From JAPLGE01 sp964355545 (GTDB lineage: Bacteria > Bipolaricaulota > Bipolaricaulia > UBA7950 > UBA9294), in contig CAYHEK010000008.1 of the NCBI GenBank assembly GCA_964355545.1, positions 1 through 31,529 on the forward strand: a DNA stretch of 31,529 bases, read 5' to 3'. Below, piece after piece: positions 14,967-22,582 of the stretch. A program made the position numbers and the translations under genes. Numbering within the stretch: position 1 is the stretch's first letter; each line of letters starts with the position of its first letter. The notes under the pieces were generated by a model, which did no database searches, was not told the DNA's origin, and was given only the letters and a program-made list of their open reading frames with translations.

Positions 14967-15569
14967 GTGAAACCAAGGATGATCCTTACGGCGGCCCTTC
15001 TCCTCTTCGTCGCCGCGAGCGTCGCAGCCCTCATCGTCGGGGAGACGACGGGAGGTCGAGGAGGAGCTCCCGCCGCGGGCTCGTCCGCCGCGACTCAGAG
15101 CCCTGAAGGGGCGTCTCTTCCGGCCGCGGTGGCGGAGACCGAGACACCGGTGGCCAGTACGGAGGAGGCCTTGGTCTCGCCCGAGATGGCCGCTCCTGCG
15201 GCCGTCCCTGCCGCCGCTTCATCTCCCGAGCACCGGGTGATCGCCTACTACTTTCACAACACCGCCCGCTGCCCGACGTGCCGCACGATTGAGCGCTACA
15301 GCTGGGAGGCCCTCCAGGCCTCCTTCGCGGCCGAGCTTCGCTCGGGACGCCTCGAGTGGCGGGTCGTCAACATGGAGGAGCCGGGGAACCGGCACTTCGT
15401 GGCGGACTACGCCATCTCCTATCCCTCCCTCGTCCTCGTCGAGATGAGGGGCGAGACCCAGATCCGCTTCAAGATCCTTGACCGGACCTGGAAGCTCGTC
15501 CACGTGGCGCAGGAGGCGTTCTCGACCTACGTGCGCGACGAGACGAGGGCCTACCTCGGAGGGGCGTGA
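14967..15569 (+). CDS. arsF: ArsF-family nitroreductase subunit, membrane-anchored thioredoxin-like
   Basis: The 200-residue protein starts with a hydrophobic N-terminal anchor or signal (residues 5-24). An Ala/Pro/Thr-rich linker runs to about residue 88. A thioredoxin-like domain with YYFHNTARCPTCRTIE follows (CxxC about residues 102-105). This matches proteins annotated as the ArsF subunit of the nitrophenyl compound nitroreductase, which with ArsE reduces nitroaromatic arsenicals to amino forms. The fold is expected outside the cytoplasm. GTG at 14967 follows AAGGAGG by 6 nt. It overlaps arsG by 1-4 bp depending on the arsG start. Confidence 0.88.
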   Translation: MKPRMILTAALLLFVAASVAALIVGETTGGRGGAPAAGSSAATQSPEGASLPAAVAETETPVASTEEALVSPEMAAPAAVPAAASSPEHRVIAYYFHNTARCPTCRTIERYSWEALQASFAAELRSGRLEWRVVNMEEPGNRHFVADYAISYPSLVLVEMRGETQIRFKILDRTWKLVHVAQEAFSTYVRDETRAYLGGA

Positions 15570-16261
15570 TGGGAGACTGGGTCCTCGGCGCGGGGACGGC
15601 GCTCTGGCTTGGGATCCTCACGTCGATCAGCCCTTGCCCGCTTGCGACGAACATCGTCGCGATCTCCTTCGTGGGAAGGCGGGTCGGATCTCCGGGTCGG
15701 GTCTTCTTCTCTGGCCTCCTGTACACCCTGGGCCGATCGCTCACCTACCTCGCCCTGGGCGTTCTCCTGGTGGGGAGCCTTCTCTCGGCGCCGCAGGTCT
15801 CCGCGACCCTCCAGAGGGTGATGACCAAGGCCCTCGGGCCGCTCCTCGTCCTGGTGGGGATGGTCCTCCTTGACTTGTTGCGTTTGAACCTGTCCGGCCG
15901 TGGGATCAGCGCGCGGATGCAAGCTCGCGTGGAGAGATGGGGCGCCTGGGGCGCCCTGGTCCTCGGGATCCTTTTCGCCCTGTCCTTCTGCCCTCTCTCG
16001 GCCGCGCTCTTCTTCGGGAGCCTCATTCCGCTTGCTATCCAGAACGGCTCGCGGGTCCTCTTGCCCTCGCTCTACGGGGTTGGGACGGCCCTCCCCGTGT
16101 TCGCCTTTGCCCTCTTAATCGCGCTTGGCGCGCGGTCTCTAGCGGCGGTCTTCGATCGCCTGACCCAGGTCGAGCGGTGGGCGCGGCGCGTCACGGGAGT
16201 CGTCTTCATCGGTGTCGGAATCTACTTCTCCCTCGCCTACATCTTCGAGGTCTTCGCGTGA
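15569..16261 (+). CDS. arsG: ArsG-family permease, CcdA/DsbD-like
   Basis: The 230-residue protein has about six membrane helices and the family motif SISPCPLATNIVAISF in helix 1. A second cysteine lies in LSFCPLSAALFF. These paired in-membrane cysteines recall CcdA/DsbD electron conduits. The ArsG family is described as exporting trivalent aminoaromatic arsenicals. ATG at 15569 is 6 nt after GGAGG; GTG at 15566, overlapping the arsF stop, is the alternative. It is the last gene of the operon. No clear terminator follows in the 125 bp before the convergent SHOCT gene. Confidence 0.88.
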   Translation: MGDWVLGAGTALWLGILTSISPCPLATNIVAISFVGRRVGSPGRVFFSGLLYTLGRSLTYLALGVLLVGSLLSAPQVSATLQRVMTKALGPLLVLVGMVLLDLLRLNLSGRGISARMQARVERWGAWGALVLGILFALSFCPLSAALFFGSLIPLAIQNGSRVLLPSLYGVGTALPVFAFALLIALGARSLAAVFDRLTQVERWARRVTGVVFIGVGIYFSLAYIFEVFA

Positions 16262-16386
16262 GGAGAAGGATCTCGGCGAAGAGGCGACTCGGCTCCGTCG
16301 GGAATCGGGAGCGCGAAGGAAACGCCTCACGGCTTGGTGTCAGCGATCGCGAGATTCGTGCGCGGCCGACCGCTCTCGGTGTTGCC

Positions 16387-16632
16387 TTAGTGGACGGTCA
16401 GGTTTTTCTTGATCTCGTCGAACTCTTCCTTCGTGATCTCGCCCCTTGCGTACCGCTCCTTGGCGATCTCGATCGGATCTCGTCTCTCCGGCGGCCGTTC
16501 GTCCGTCCCTGCGCGCCCCACCAACCGGTTGATCGCCCAGACGATCAGGGCGATGATCCCCGCCCAGAGGAGGACCATCCAGATCCCGCCGAAGATCATC
16601 CACCAACCCATCCCCTCATGCCATCGCCACAT
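16387..16632 (-). CDS. Small membrane protein with SHOCT domain
   Basis: The 81-residue product has one hydrophobic segment (GWWMIFGGIWMVLLWAG onward, residues 8-32). It ends with a SHOCT motif, IAKERYARGEITKEEFDEIK. SHOCT domains are short helical modules common at the termini of small bacterial membrane proteins; their role is poorly defined. ATG at 16632 is chosen for the upstream GAGGAGGG. The N-terminal MWRWHEGMGWW stretch, with tryptophans, His and Met, is typical of such proteins near metal-resistance genes. It converges with the ars operon. Confidence 0.85.
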   Translation of the reverse strand: MWRWHEGMGWWMIFGGIWMVLLWAGIIALIVWAINRLVGRAGTDERPPERRDPIEIAKERYARGEITKEEFDEIKKNLTVH

Positions 16633-17055
16633 GGTGATCCCTCCTCTTCCGTTCTTACAACGACGGCTCGTCTCTCTGCAAGCGCGCGCGGGGCTTCGGG
16701 TCGGCCAGAACCAAGGCGCCGTCTGCGGGCGATCAGATCGAATCGGCATCCCAGCCTAATCGCAGCGAGGGTAACCGCGGAACGAATCGCCGGCTAGGGT
16801 GTAGGTAGCGTGTGCGGGAGAACGCGGTGAGGAGCGAGAAGACGGCGGGGAGGCTCGCGGAGATGGGGATCGCGCACGTGACTCTTCAGGTCGAGTTTGA
16901 GCGCTGCAACTTCAGAGGGGGAGGGGGACCTGCATGTTCGAACCCGCACAGGGGCCGAGCGCGTCGCGGGAGAACCGGCTGGGCACGACCCCTTGCGCGC
17001 TCGCGCGAGCGGGGGTAGAGTTGCCGCCCAGAGGGAAGGAAGAAGGAGGAAAGGC
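16633..17055. other. Intergenic region without a supported gene
   Basis: These 423 bp separate the divergent SHOCT gene from the DUF1573-rhodanese gene. A 68-codon plus frame from GTG 16812 exists. Its second half is arginine-rich out-of-frame-like sequence and it has no good ribosome site, so I do not call it. The only clear signal is the promoter and palindrome just before 17056. A degraded gene is possible but unproven. Confidence 0.5.
16993..17021 (+). promoter_or_regulatory. Promoter with embedded palindrome before the thiol-redox operon
   Basis: TTGCGC (16993-16998), a 17-bp spacer and TAGAGT (17016-17021) form a plausible promoter 35 bp upstream of the DUF1573 start. The spacer contains the perfect 12-bp palindrome GCTCGCGCGAGC (16999-17010), a possible repressor site. 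Confidence 0.5.
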
Positions 17056-17742
17056 ATGAAGTGGCTTTGGCTTGTCTCATTTCTTTTGCTTTTTTTGATG
17101 GGAGTTGCCGCCCTTGCGGCCCCGCGGATCGGCTCAGACAGCCTCATCTACAACTTCGAAGTCCCCGTCGGAGTGGTCGTCAGCCACACCTTCACCCTGA
17201 CGAACCTCGGGGACGAGGTCCTCACGATCACGAACGTCAAGGCGGCGTGCGGGTGCACCACGACGAGCCTCCCCAAGTCGAATCTCGCCCCGGGCGAGTC
17301 GGTCGGGCTCGAGGTCGCCCTGGACACGCGGGGCTACACCGGAAGCGTCATCAAGTCCGTCGAGGTCTCCTCGAACGACCCGACGACTCCCAGCCTCGTC
17401 CTGCGGCTTGCGGGCCTGGTCAAGGCGATGAAGCCTGGTTTTCACATCGCGGTCTCCGAACTCGATCGCCTCTTCTACCTCCTCGTCGACCTGCGTGAAC
17501 CGGAGCGCTACGCGGTGGCACACCTCCTGGGCGCGATCAACATCCCTTACGCGGAACTTGGAACCTGGATCGGTCGGCTCCCTCACGGGGTCTCCCTCAT
17601 CCTGTACGACGAGAAGGGCACCCTGAGCGACCAGGCGGTCCAGACCCTTCAGGCGGAGGGGTTCCCGGACGCGCGGAGCCTCCTCGGAGGGTTCGAGGAG
17701 TGGACTCGCGTCTACGACGAGAAGTTCACGTTCCCGTTCTAG
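17056..17742 (+). CDS. DUF1573 domain fused to a cysteine-less rhodanese domain
   Basis: The 228-residue protein has a signal peptide or N-terminal anchor (residues 1-21). A DUF1573 immunoglobulin-like domain (25-125) follows, with the family motif ACGCTTTSLPK. The C-terminal rhodanese-like domain (about 130-228) is recognisable from LVDLREPERYAVAHLLGAINIPY and the final LLGGFEEW. The rhodanese active-site loop, normally beginning C-R, reads LYDEKGT. The persulfide-forming cysteine is therefore missing, and the domain should be a binding module rather than a sulfurtransferase. ATG at 17056 follows AGGAGG. A small CGGGC/GCCCG hairpin lies at 17749-17761 before the next gene. It leads the thiol-redox operon. 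Confidence 0.85.
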   Translation: MKWLWLVSFLLLFLMGVAALAAPRIGSDSLIYNFEVPVGVVVSHTFTLTNLGDEVLTITNVKAACGCTTTSLPKSNLAPGESVGLEVALDTRGYTGSVIKSVEVSSNDPTTPSLVLRLAGLVKAMKPGFHIAVSELDRLFYLLVDLREPERYAVAHLLGAINIPYAELGTWIGRLPHGVSLILYDEKGTLSDQAVQTLQAEGFPDARSLLGGFEEWTRVYDEKFTFPF

Positions 17743-17781
17743 CGTGATCGGGCCTCGCCCGTGGCTCCTCGAGGAGGGCTT

Positions 17782-19257
17782 GTGACAAGGGCCTTCGCCG
17801 TCCTAGTTGCCCTCGTTTCCCTCTTCTGTGTGGTCGGCTTCGCCGGTTCGACCGAGGTCCTCTTCTTCTACGAGGAGGGCTGTCCGCACTGCGGCCGCGT
17901 GATCGAGGTCCTGGACGACCTCGCGCGGACCGATCAGGGCTTCAGTGTTACCCGCTACGAGATCGGCTCCTTCGAGGCGCGTGACCTCCTCTCCCGCCTC
18001 CTCAAGGCGTACGGAGCGGAGATGGGGCAGGTCCCGCTCATCTTCGTCGGCGACGTGGCGATGGTCGGAGGGACGCTCTACGAGCCGGGGCGCTCGCCGG
18101 TCGCCCTCTCCGGCCGGCCGGAGGAGCTCGCCCTGCGCGAGGCCGTCCGCCACGCGATCGAGGTCGGTGCCCCCTCCCCGGTCTCCAAGCTCCCCGCGAC
18201 GCAGGCCGAGCTCGTCCTGTTCGTCTCCCCGGACTGTCCGGACTGTCAACGCCTCGAGGAGGTCGTGGCCGGCCTCGCCTCGCGCCACCCCGAACTCGGA
18301 GTTGCGCGCTACGCGACCGGGACGGCCGAAGCGGACGAGCTCCTCAGGAAGCTCCTCCGCCTCGCCGGCGTCAGGGGGAAGGCGCCGGCCCTCTTCGTCG
18401 GTGAGACGGCGATCGTCGACGGGACGATCTACGAACGCCGCCAGGCCGGCCGGCCCTTCGCCTTCACCGATCAGGACGTCGCGGCCCTCGAGGCGACGGT
18501 CGAGCGGGCGATCGTCAACAAGGCCGGCTCGCCCGTCGACAAGCTCCGGGTGCGGGAGAAGGCGACCCTGTGGGCGGTGATCGGGGCGGCGGCCCTCGAC
18601 TCGATCAACCCGTGCGACTTCGCGGTGATGATCCTCCTCCTGGGGCGACTCCTCGTCATCGGCCGGAGGGGGAAGGTCCTCTGGGCCGGCCTCGCGTTCG
18701 CAGCCGCGATCTACATCGTGTACTTCCTGATGGGCTTCCTCGTGTACACGATCCTCGGCGCCTCCCTTGGGACGCGCGGCCTCCGGAGCGGGTACATCCT
18801 TGCCATCTCGTGCATCGCGATCCTCGTGGGGCTCTGGCAGATGAAGGACCTCATGTGGTACGGGAAGTGGTTCTCCATCGAGGTCCCGGAGCGATGGAAG
18901 CCGAGCCTGAAGCGGGTCACTTCGTCGGTCTTCTCCGTCCCGGGCGTCTTCGTCGCCGGGCTCGTCGACGCCCTCTTCCTCGCCCCGTGCACCTCCGGGC
19001 CGTACATCGCGATCCTTTCCCTCCTTTCCCAGACCACGAGCCGCCTGCAGGGGGTCTTGCTCCTCCTCATCTACAACCTGATCTTCATCCTGCCCCTCAT
19101 CGCCATTGCATTCACGGTCCACTTCGGGTTTACGACCACGGCCCGCGCCGAGCGCTGGCGCACGGCGCGCACCGGAAAGCTCCACTTCGTCACAGGGGTC
19201 GTCATGGTCCTTCTCGGAGTGGGGATGATCGTCGGTTTGCAGCTTGGATACATCTAG
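17782..19257 (+). CDS. Fusion of two thioredoxin-like domains with a CcdA/DsbD-like membrane domain
   Basis: The 491-residue protein has a signal or anchor helix (1-22). Two tandem thioredoxin-like domains follow, with CPHC (Cys34, Cys37) and CPDC (Cys152, Cys155), each followed by a VPLIFVG or APALFVG cis-proline-like strand and VGGT/VDGT loop. From about residue 262 a CcdA-like domain of about six helices begins. It carries one cysteine in each half (NPCDF, Cys278; LAPCTSG, Cys403), the pair that moves electrons across the membrane in DsbD/CcdA. The plausible role is carrying reducing power from cytoplasmic thioredoxin to outside substrates. GTG at 17782 follows GAGGAGGG; GTG 17761 is a weaker alternative. 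Partner genes flank it closely. Confidence 0.88.
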   Translation: MTRAFAVLVALVSLFCVVGFAGSTEVLFFYEEGCPHCGRVIEVLDDLARTDQGFSVTRYEIGSFEARDLLSRLLKAYGAEMGQVPLIFVGDVAMVGGTLYEPGRSPVALSGRPEELALREAVRHAIEVGAPSPVSKLPATQAELVLFVSPDCPDCQRLEEVVAGLASRHPELGVARYATGTAEADELLRKLLRLAGVRGKAPALFVGETAIVDGTIYERRQAGRPFAFTDQDVAALEATVERAIVNKAGSPVDKLRVREKATLWAVIGAAALDSINPCDFAVMILLLGRLLVIGRRGKVLWAGLAFAAAIYIVYFLMGFLVYTILGASLGTRGLRSGYILAISCIAILVGLWQMKDLMWYGKWFSIEVPERWKPSLKRVTSSVFSVPGVFVAGLVDALFLAPCTSGPYIAILSLLSQTTSRLQGVLLLLIYNLIFILPLIAIAFTVHFGFTTTARAERWRTARTGKLHFVTGVVMVLLGVGMIVGLQLGYI

Positions 19258-19287
19258 CTCCGAGGCATGCGCGGAGAGGAGGTCGTC

Positions 19288-19767
19288 GTGAAGAAAAGAA
19301 GATTGGTTTTTCTTTCCCTTGCGCTGGGACTTCTCGTCCTCGCGTGCGCGGCCGCGCGGGCGGACGACCAGGCGCCGATGGTCGTCGTCTTTCATGAGGA
19401 GGGGTGCCCGGACTGCGCGCGGATGCAGACGGTCCTCGATCAATTGGTCGCCGCCCACCCCGACCTTGTGATCGCCTACCACGAGATCAACTCCCCCGGG
19501 GCCGCTGAGCTCCTCGATCGGCTCTCCCGTTCCTACGGGGTCTTGCTGGTGAGGGTCCCGGTGATCTTCGTCGGCGACCGCGCGATCGTCGGCGCGGGCC
19601 GGGCGGAGGAGATGACCCTCCGCGAGGCGGTCGAGACCTGCCTCTCCGCGGGATGCCCTTCGCCGATGACGCGCTCAACCGAGTCCCTCGTCCCGTGGCG
19701 CGATCTTCTGATCGTAGGGGCCATCGCCGCTCTCCTTATCCTCTTCTTGCTCATTCAGGGGCTCTAG
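19288..19767 (+). CDS. Membrane-anchored thioredoxin-like protein
   Basis: The 159-residue protein has an N-terminal signal (KKRR, then a hydrophobic core ending VLACAAARA). A thioredoxin-like domain with HEEGCPDCARM (CxxC) and VRVPVIFVGDRAIVG follows, and a C-terminal transmembrane helix (about 136-158) carries almost no tail. A lipobox at VLAC is conceivable. The domain is clearly related to the two in the preceding fusion protein, so it may be a duplicated copy that passes electrons to or from it. GTG at 19288 has GGAGG 5 nt upstream; ATG 19267 is an in-frame alternative. The intergenic distance of 30 bp supports one operon. It also has a CLSAGC pair after the fold. Confidence 0.85.
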   Translation: MKKRRLVFLSLALGLLVLACAAARADDQAPMVVVFHEEGCPDCARMQTVLDQLVAAHPDLVIAYHEINSPGAAELLDRLSRSYGVLLVRVPVIFVGDRAIVGAGRAEEMTLREAVETCLSAGCPSPMTRSTESLVPWRDLLIVGAIAALLILFLLIQGL

Positions 19768-19801
19768 TCGCGGGACATCGGCTAGAGCGGCGCGACAGGG
19801 C

Positions 19802-19831
19802 TTGTCGAACTGTCCCTTAGTTTTCTAAACT
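19802..19831 (+). promoter_or_regulatory. Promoter of the sigma factor gene
   Basis: TTGTCG (19802-19807), an 18-bp spacer and TAAACT (19826-19831) precede the start at 19850. A CGACA-GGGCT-TGTCG hairpin (19793-19807) overlaps the -35. It could be an operator, or a weak terminator for the upstream operon. Confidence 0.45.
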
Positions 19832-19849
19832 GGCGCGGCGAGGGATGTC

Positions 19850-20659
19850 ATGAGCAAAGCGGCCAAGCGCAAGTTTGCGGCACTGGGGAACGAGGAGCTG
19901 ATCGACCTCCTCCGCCGCTCGGCGGAAGGGAGGGCGGACGACGCCGATCTATCCTCGCTGCGCGAGGAGATCGTAGAGCGAAACGTCGGGCTCGTGAAGT
20001 CGGTGGCCCTCGAGTTCCGCCATTCGGGCGAGCCGCTCGACGACCTGATCCAGGCCGGGTACATCGGGCTCTTGAACGCGGTCGCGAACTTCGATCTCGC
20101 GCGGAACACGCGCTTCTCCACCTACGCCACCTACCTGATCAAAGGGGAGATCCGCCACTACATCCGCGACCGCCACTCGACGATCCGCATCCCGCAGTGG
20201 GTGCAGGCGATGAACCAGCGGCTGAAGGAGGAGGAGGAGAGGTTCTTCCAGAGGGAGGGGCGGCCCCCCACGGTTGCCGAGCTCGCCCGGCGCCTGGGCT
20301 TGAGCGAACTGCAGGTCGTCGAGCTTCTGCGCGGCCGCGAGACGATGACCTACGTGTCGATCGACGAGGAGAGACGGAGCGAGGACCCCAACCCCGCTCC
20401 GCCCGACTTCGCTCACCTCGCTCCGGAGAGGGACGACTTCTCGTTTGACCTGCGGATGCGGATCCTCGTCGCGATCGAAGAGCTGGCCGACATCGAGCGC
20501 CAGGTGGTCGAGGGGCTCTTCTACCAGGGGAAGAGCCAGGCGGAGGTGGGGAAGAAGCTTGGGGTCTCACAGCGCCAGGTTTCCCGGATGAAGGAGGAGA
20601 TCCTGGCTGAGATGAGGCGCAGGCTCCTCGACCCCGCGGGAAAGGGAACTGAACCGTGA
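19850..20659 (+). CDS. RNA polymerase sigma factor, sigma-70 group 3 (SigB/SigF/FliA-like)
   Basis: The 269-residue protein contains region 2 (DDLIQAGYIGLLNAVANFD and RFSTYATYLIKGEIRHYIRD), region 3 (PPTVAELARRLGLSELQV) and region 4 with a helix-turn-helix (SQAEVGKKLGVSQRQVSRM). Region 1.1 is absent. This architecture is that of alternative sigma factors controlling stress, sporulation or motility regulons. No anti-sigma factor gene is adjacent, so its regulon cannot be named. ATG at 19850 is close to a weak GAGGG site. The small helical gene downstream may be cotranscribed. Confidence 0.92.
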   Translation: MSKAAKRKFAALGNEELIDLLRRSAEGRADDADLSSLREEIVERNVGLVKSVALEFRHSGEPLDDLIQAGYIGLLNAVANFDLARNTRFSTYATYLIKGEIRHYIRDRHSTIRIPQWVQAMNQRLKEEEERFFQREGRPPTVAELARRLGLSELQVVELLRGRETMTYVSIDEERRSEDPNPAPPDFAHLAPERDDFSFDLRMRILVAIEELADIERQVVEGLFYQGKSQAEVGKKLGVSQRQVSRMKEEILAEMRRRLLDPAGKGTEP

Positions 20660-20710
20660 CCGCCGTAGGCATAATCGGCGATAGAATGGATCATACACAG
20701 GGGGACCGGG

Positions 20711-20974
20711 TTGCCTGACCTTCTAACTCTCATCGGGAGTGCCATCGAGAGGCTAAAGCGAAGCGTCGAGCTGTTCGAGACTTCGCAGCGCGACGGCGGG
20801 TTGCAGGAGCTCTTCTCTGTCATCGAGGAGATCGACCGCTACCTCGCGCAGATCGACGACGATCCGCTCCTCAAGCTCTCCCCCGTCGATCGCGCCGGCC
20901 TGGGAGAGCGCCTCGAGACCGTGAAGGGGGAACTTGCAGCGGTGATCGAGCGCCTGACCGCGGTCGGTTCCTAG
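20711..20974 (+). CDS. Small helical protein of unknown function
   Basis: The 87-residue, acidic product is predicted almost entirely helical. Heptad-like leucines and isoleucines (LIGSAIERLKRSVELF; ELFSVIEEIDRYLAQI; LETVKGELAAVIERL) suggest a coiled-coil bundle. It begins with TTG at 20711 after an AGGGGG tract; no ATG or GTG fits the frame. It follows the sigma factor gene by 51 bp. Position and helical nature make a regulatory partner, such as an anti-sigma or chaperone-like protein, conceivable, but I recognise no family. Confidence 0.65.
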   Translation: MPDLLTLIGSAIERLKRSVELFETSQRDGGLQELFSVIEEIDRYLAQIDDDPLLKLSPVDRAGLGERLETVKGELAAVIERLTAVGS

Positions 20975-21033
20975 CGGAAGAGAGCTAGAGAACGAGTGCT
21001 CGAACGGGCGCTCGCGCCGCCGCGACAAACAAA

Positions 21034-21068
21034 AGCCCTCGCTCATCCGTGAGGCATGAGCGAGGGCT
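21034..21068. terminator. Bidirectional intrinsic terminator
   Basis: A perfect 13-bp stem (AGCCCTCGCTCAT / ATGAGCGAGGGCT) with a 9-nt loop lies between the convergent genes ending at 20974 and 21090. On the minus strand it is followed by TTTTGTTTG, a good U-tract for the VWA gene. On the plus strand the tail is only CTTGAT, so it is weaker there. Confidence 0.85.
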
Positions 21069-21089
21069 CTTGATCGCACAGTTTGGGAC

Positions 21090-22523
21090 TTACTTCTTCA
21101 CCTCGGCCGAGTAGCCCCCATCCGTTCGGCTGAGGGCGATCGTGGTCGTGCGCTCGGCCTCGACGCTCACTGCCGGAAGCTCGAGCGGCGGGACGGTGTC
21201 GATCACGACGCGGTAGGTTCCAGCCGGAAGGTGTGGCCCCGGTTCGCCGAGGATCCCGGTGAAGGCCTCGACCCCTTGAGCGTCGTACACGTGGTAGCGG
21301 ATGGGGACAGAGAGCCGCAGGGCGCTGCGCAGCTCCTCCGTGCTCTGGGCGCCGAAGTAGGTCCCGCCGGTCGCCTCGGCGATCGCCCGCAGCTGCTCGC
21401 GCGCCACGGCGTCACCGCCGACGTCGAACCCGACCACGTCGATCCTCAGGTCATAGCCGGCGGCGACGAGCGCCTTGGCGACGGCGACGGGATTCCCGCG
21501 ACACGTCTCGCTCCCGTCGCTCACGAGGAGGACGAGCTTGGCGTCTGGGATGTTCCCAAAGTCGAGTTTCGTCTGCTCGAGGGCGTAGGCGATGGCGGTC
21601 GCGCCGCCGGGCTCCATCGCGCGGATCTGCGCTTGAAGGCTTGTGCGGTCGATCGGCCCGATCGGGACAAGGAGGCGGCTCGCCTCGTCGCAGCCGTTGA
21701 ACGTCCGCAGGCCGATGCGGGTTCCATCGGGGATCGAGTCCACGAGCTCGCCGAGGACCTTCTTCGCGATCTCGATCTTGATCGACCCCTCGAAGGGGTC
21801 TCCCATGCTCGAGGAGGTGTCGAGGAGAACGAGGAGAGTTTGTGCGGTCGGACCCACGGAGAGGGCGAGCTCTCCGGCCGGGAGGAGCTCGAGGGCTCCG
21901 AGGGCTTCGCCCACTTCCTCTCGCACCGGTCCCATCGCCCCCACCGCGTCGATGCTCGGGCCTGGGCAGGGGGACTTGTCTTCATCGCCGGGGACGTCGG
22001 ACAGGCGCACGAAGCGGAACTCCTCGCCGGGGTTTGCGAACGGGGCGATGTCGATCGCGCCGGGGTAGCCCTTCGTCTCTCCGACGCGCAGGAAGCGCAC
22101 GCCGTCGGTGCTGATCTCGACGCGCCCGGGCCGGTCGTTCGTCGTGTAGATGAAGAGGTCGGGTCCTGGGACGTCGACGAGGCGGTTATCGACGAACTCG
22201 ACGACGACGTCCCCACGCGCGTCGATCTCGCTCAGGCGAAAGCCGAGGGAGATGGAGCAGGGGTCGCAGCGCCCGCAGGCGACGCACCCCGGAGCCCCAC
22301 AGTCGGGGGGGCCGAGGACGGCGCGTGGATCGGAGAACGCACACCGCACGCAGCTCGCCTCGCGGAAGGAGACGACGCGGTCGGCGAACGCGAGGTCTCC
22401 CTGAGGGAAGGTGACGCCCCCGTAAGTCGTCGGCGCGGCGAGCGCGAGAGGCGACACCACCGCAACGAGGGAGCCGATCAGGACTGCCATGAGTACCCGT
22501 ACCGCACGCGCACCAGCCATCAT
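21090..22523 (-). CDS. Secreted cysteine-rich VWA-domain protein
   Basis: The 477-residue protein has a signal peptide (residues 1-29). An N-terminal beta-domain (30-200) shows a GPDLFIYT strand, DGVRFLRVG and FRFVRLSD, a pattern common in extracellular discoidin-like modules. A cysteine cluster (ASCVRCAF, PDCGAPGCVACGRCDPC) is inserted in it. A VWA domain (about 225-400) has an intact MIDAS DTSSSMG and VSDGSETC. The C-terminal sandwich has the PAGTYRV pattern of carboxypeptidase-regulatory-like folds. It should bind ligands through a divalent metal at the cell surface. ATG 22523 has GGAGG 7 nt upstream. Its VWA is related to the one at 29400. Confidence 0.85.
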   Translation of the reverse strand: MMAGARAVRVLMAVLIGSLVAVVSPLALAAPTTYGGVTFPQGDLAFADRVVSFREASCVRCAFSDPRAVLGPPDCGAPGCVACGRCDPCSISLGFRLSEIDARGDVVVEFVDNRLVDVPGPDLFIYTTNDRPGRVEISTDGVRFLRVGETKGYPGAIDIAPFANPGEEFRFVRLSDVPGDEDKSPCPGPSIDAVGAMGPVREEVGEALGALELLPAGELALSVGPTAQTLLVLLDTSSSMGDPFEGSIKIEIAKKVLGELVDSIPDGTRIGLRTFNGCDEASRLLVPIGPIDRTSLQAQIRAMEPGGATAIAYALEQTKLDFGNIPDAKLVLLVSDGSETCRGNPVAVAKALVAAGYDLRIDVVGFDVGGDAVAREQLRAIAEATGGTYFGAQSTEELRSALRLSVPIRYHVYDAQGVEAFTGILGEPGPHLPAGTYRVVIDTVPPLELPAVSVEAERTTTIALSRTDGGYSAEVKK

Positions 22524-22582
22524 TCGTTCACCTCCACCCCCTCTCCTCTCCTCACGAACCCGGAACCCTGCTACTAGCGTCC

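Noticed and set aside
16931..16950. TTCGAA within a possible tRNA T-loop
   Set aside because: Flanking bases do not pair as a T-stem and no acceptor or anticodon arm can be drawn.
16812..17018. A 68-codon GTG frame in the 16633-17055 gap
   Set aside because: No ribosome site; the second half is Arg/Gly-rich; no recognisable family. It might be a gene remnant.
17803..19482. A 559-codon minus frame opposite the Trx-Trx-CcdA gene
   Set aside because: Composition is Asp/Arg/Glu-rich without motifs, while the plus strand holds recognisable CxxC and membrane domains with good ribosome sites.
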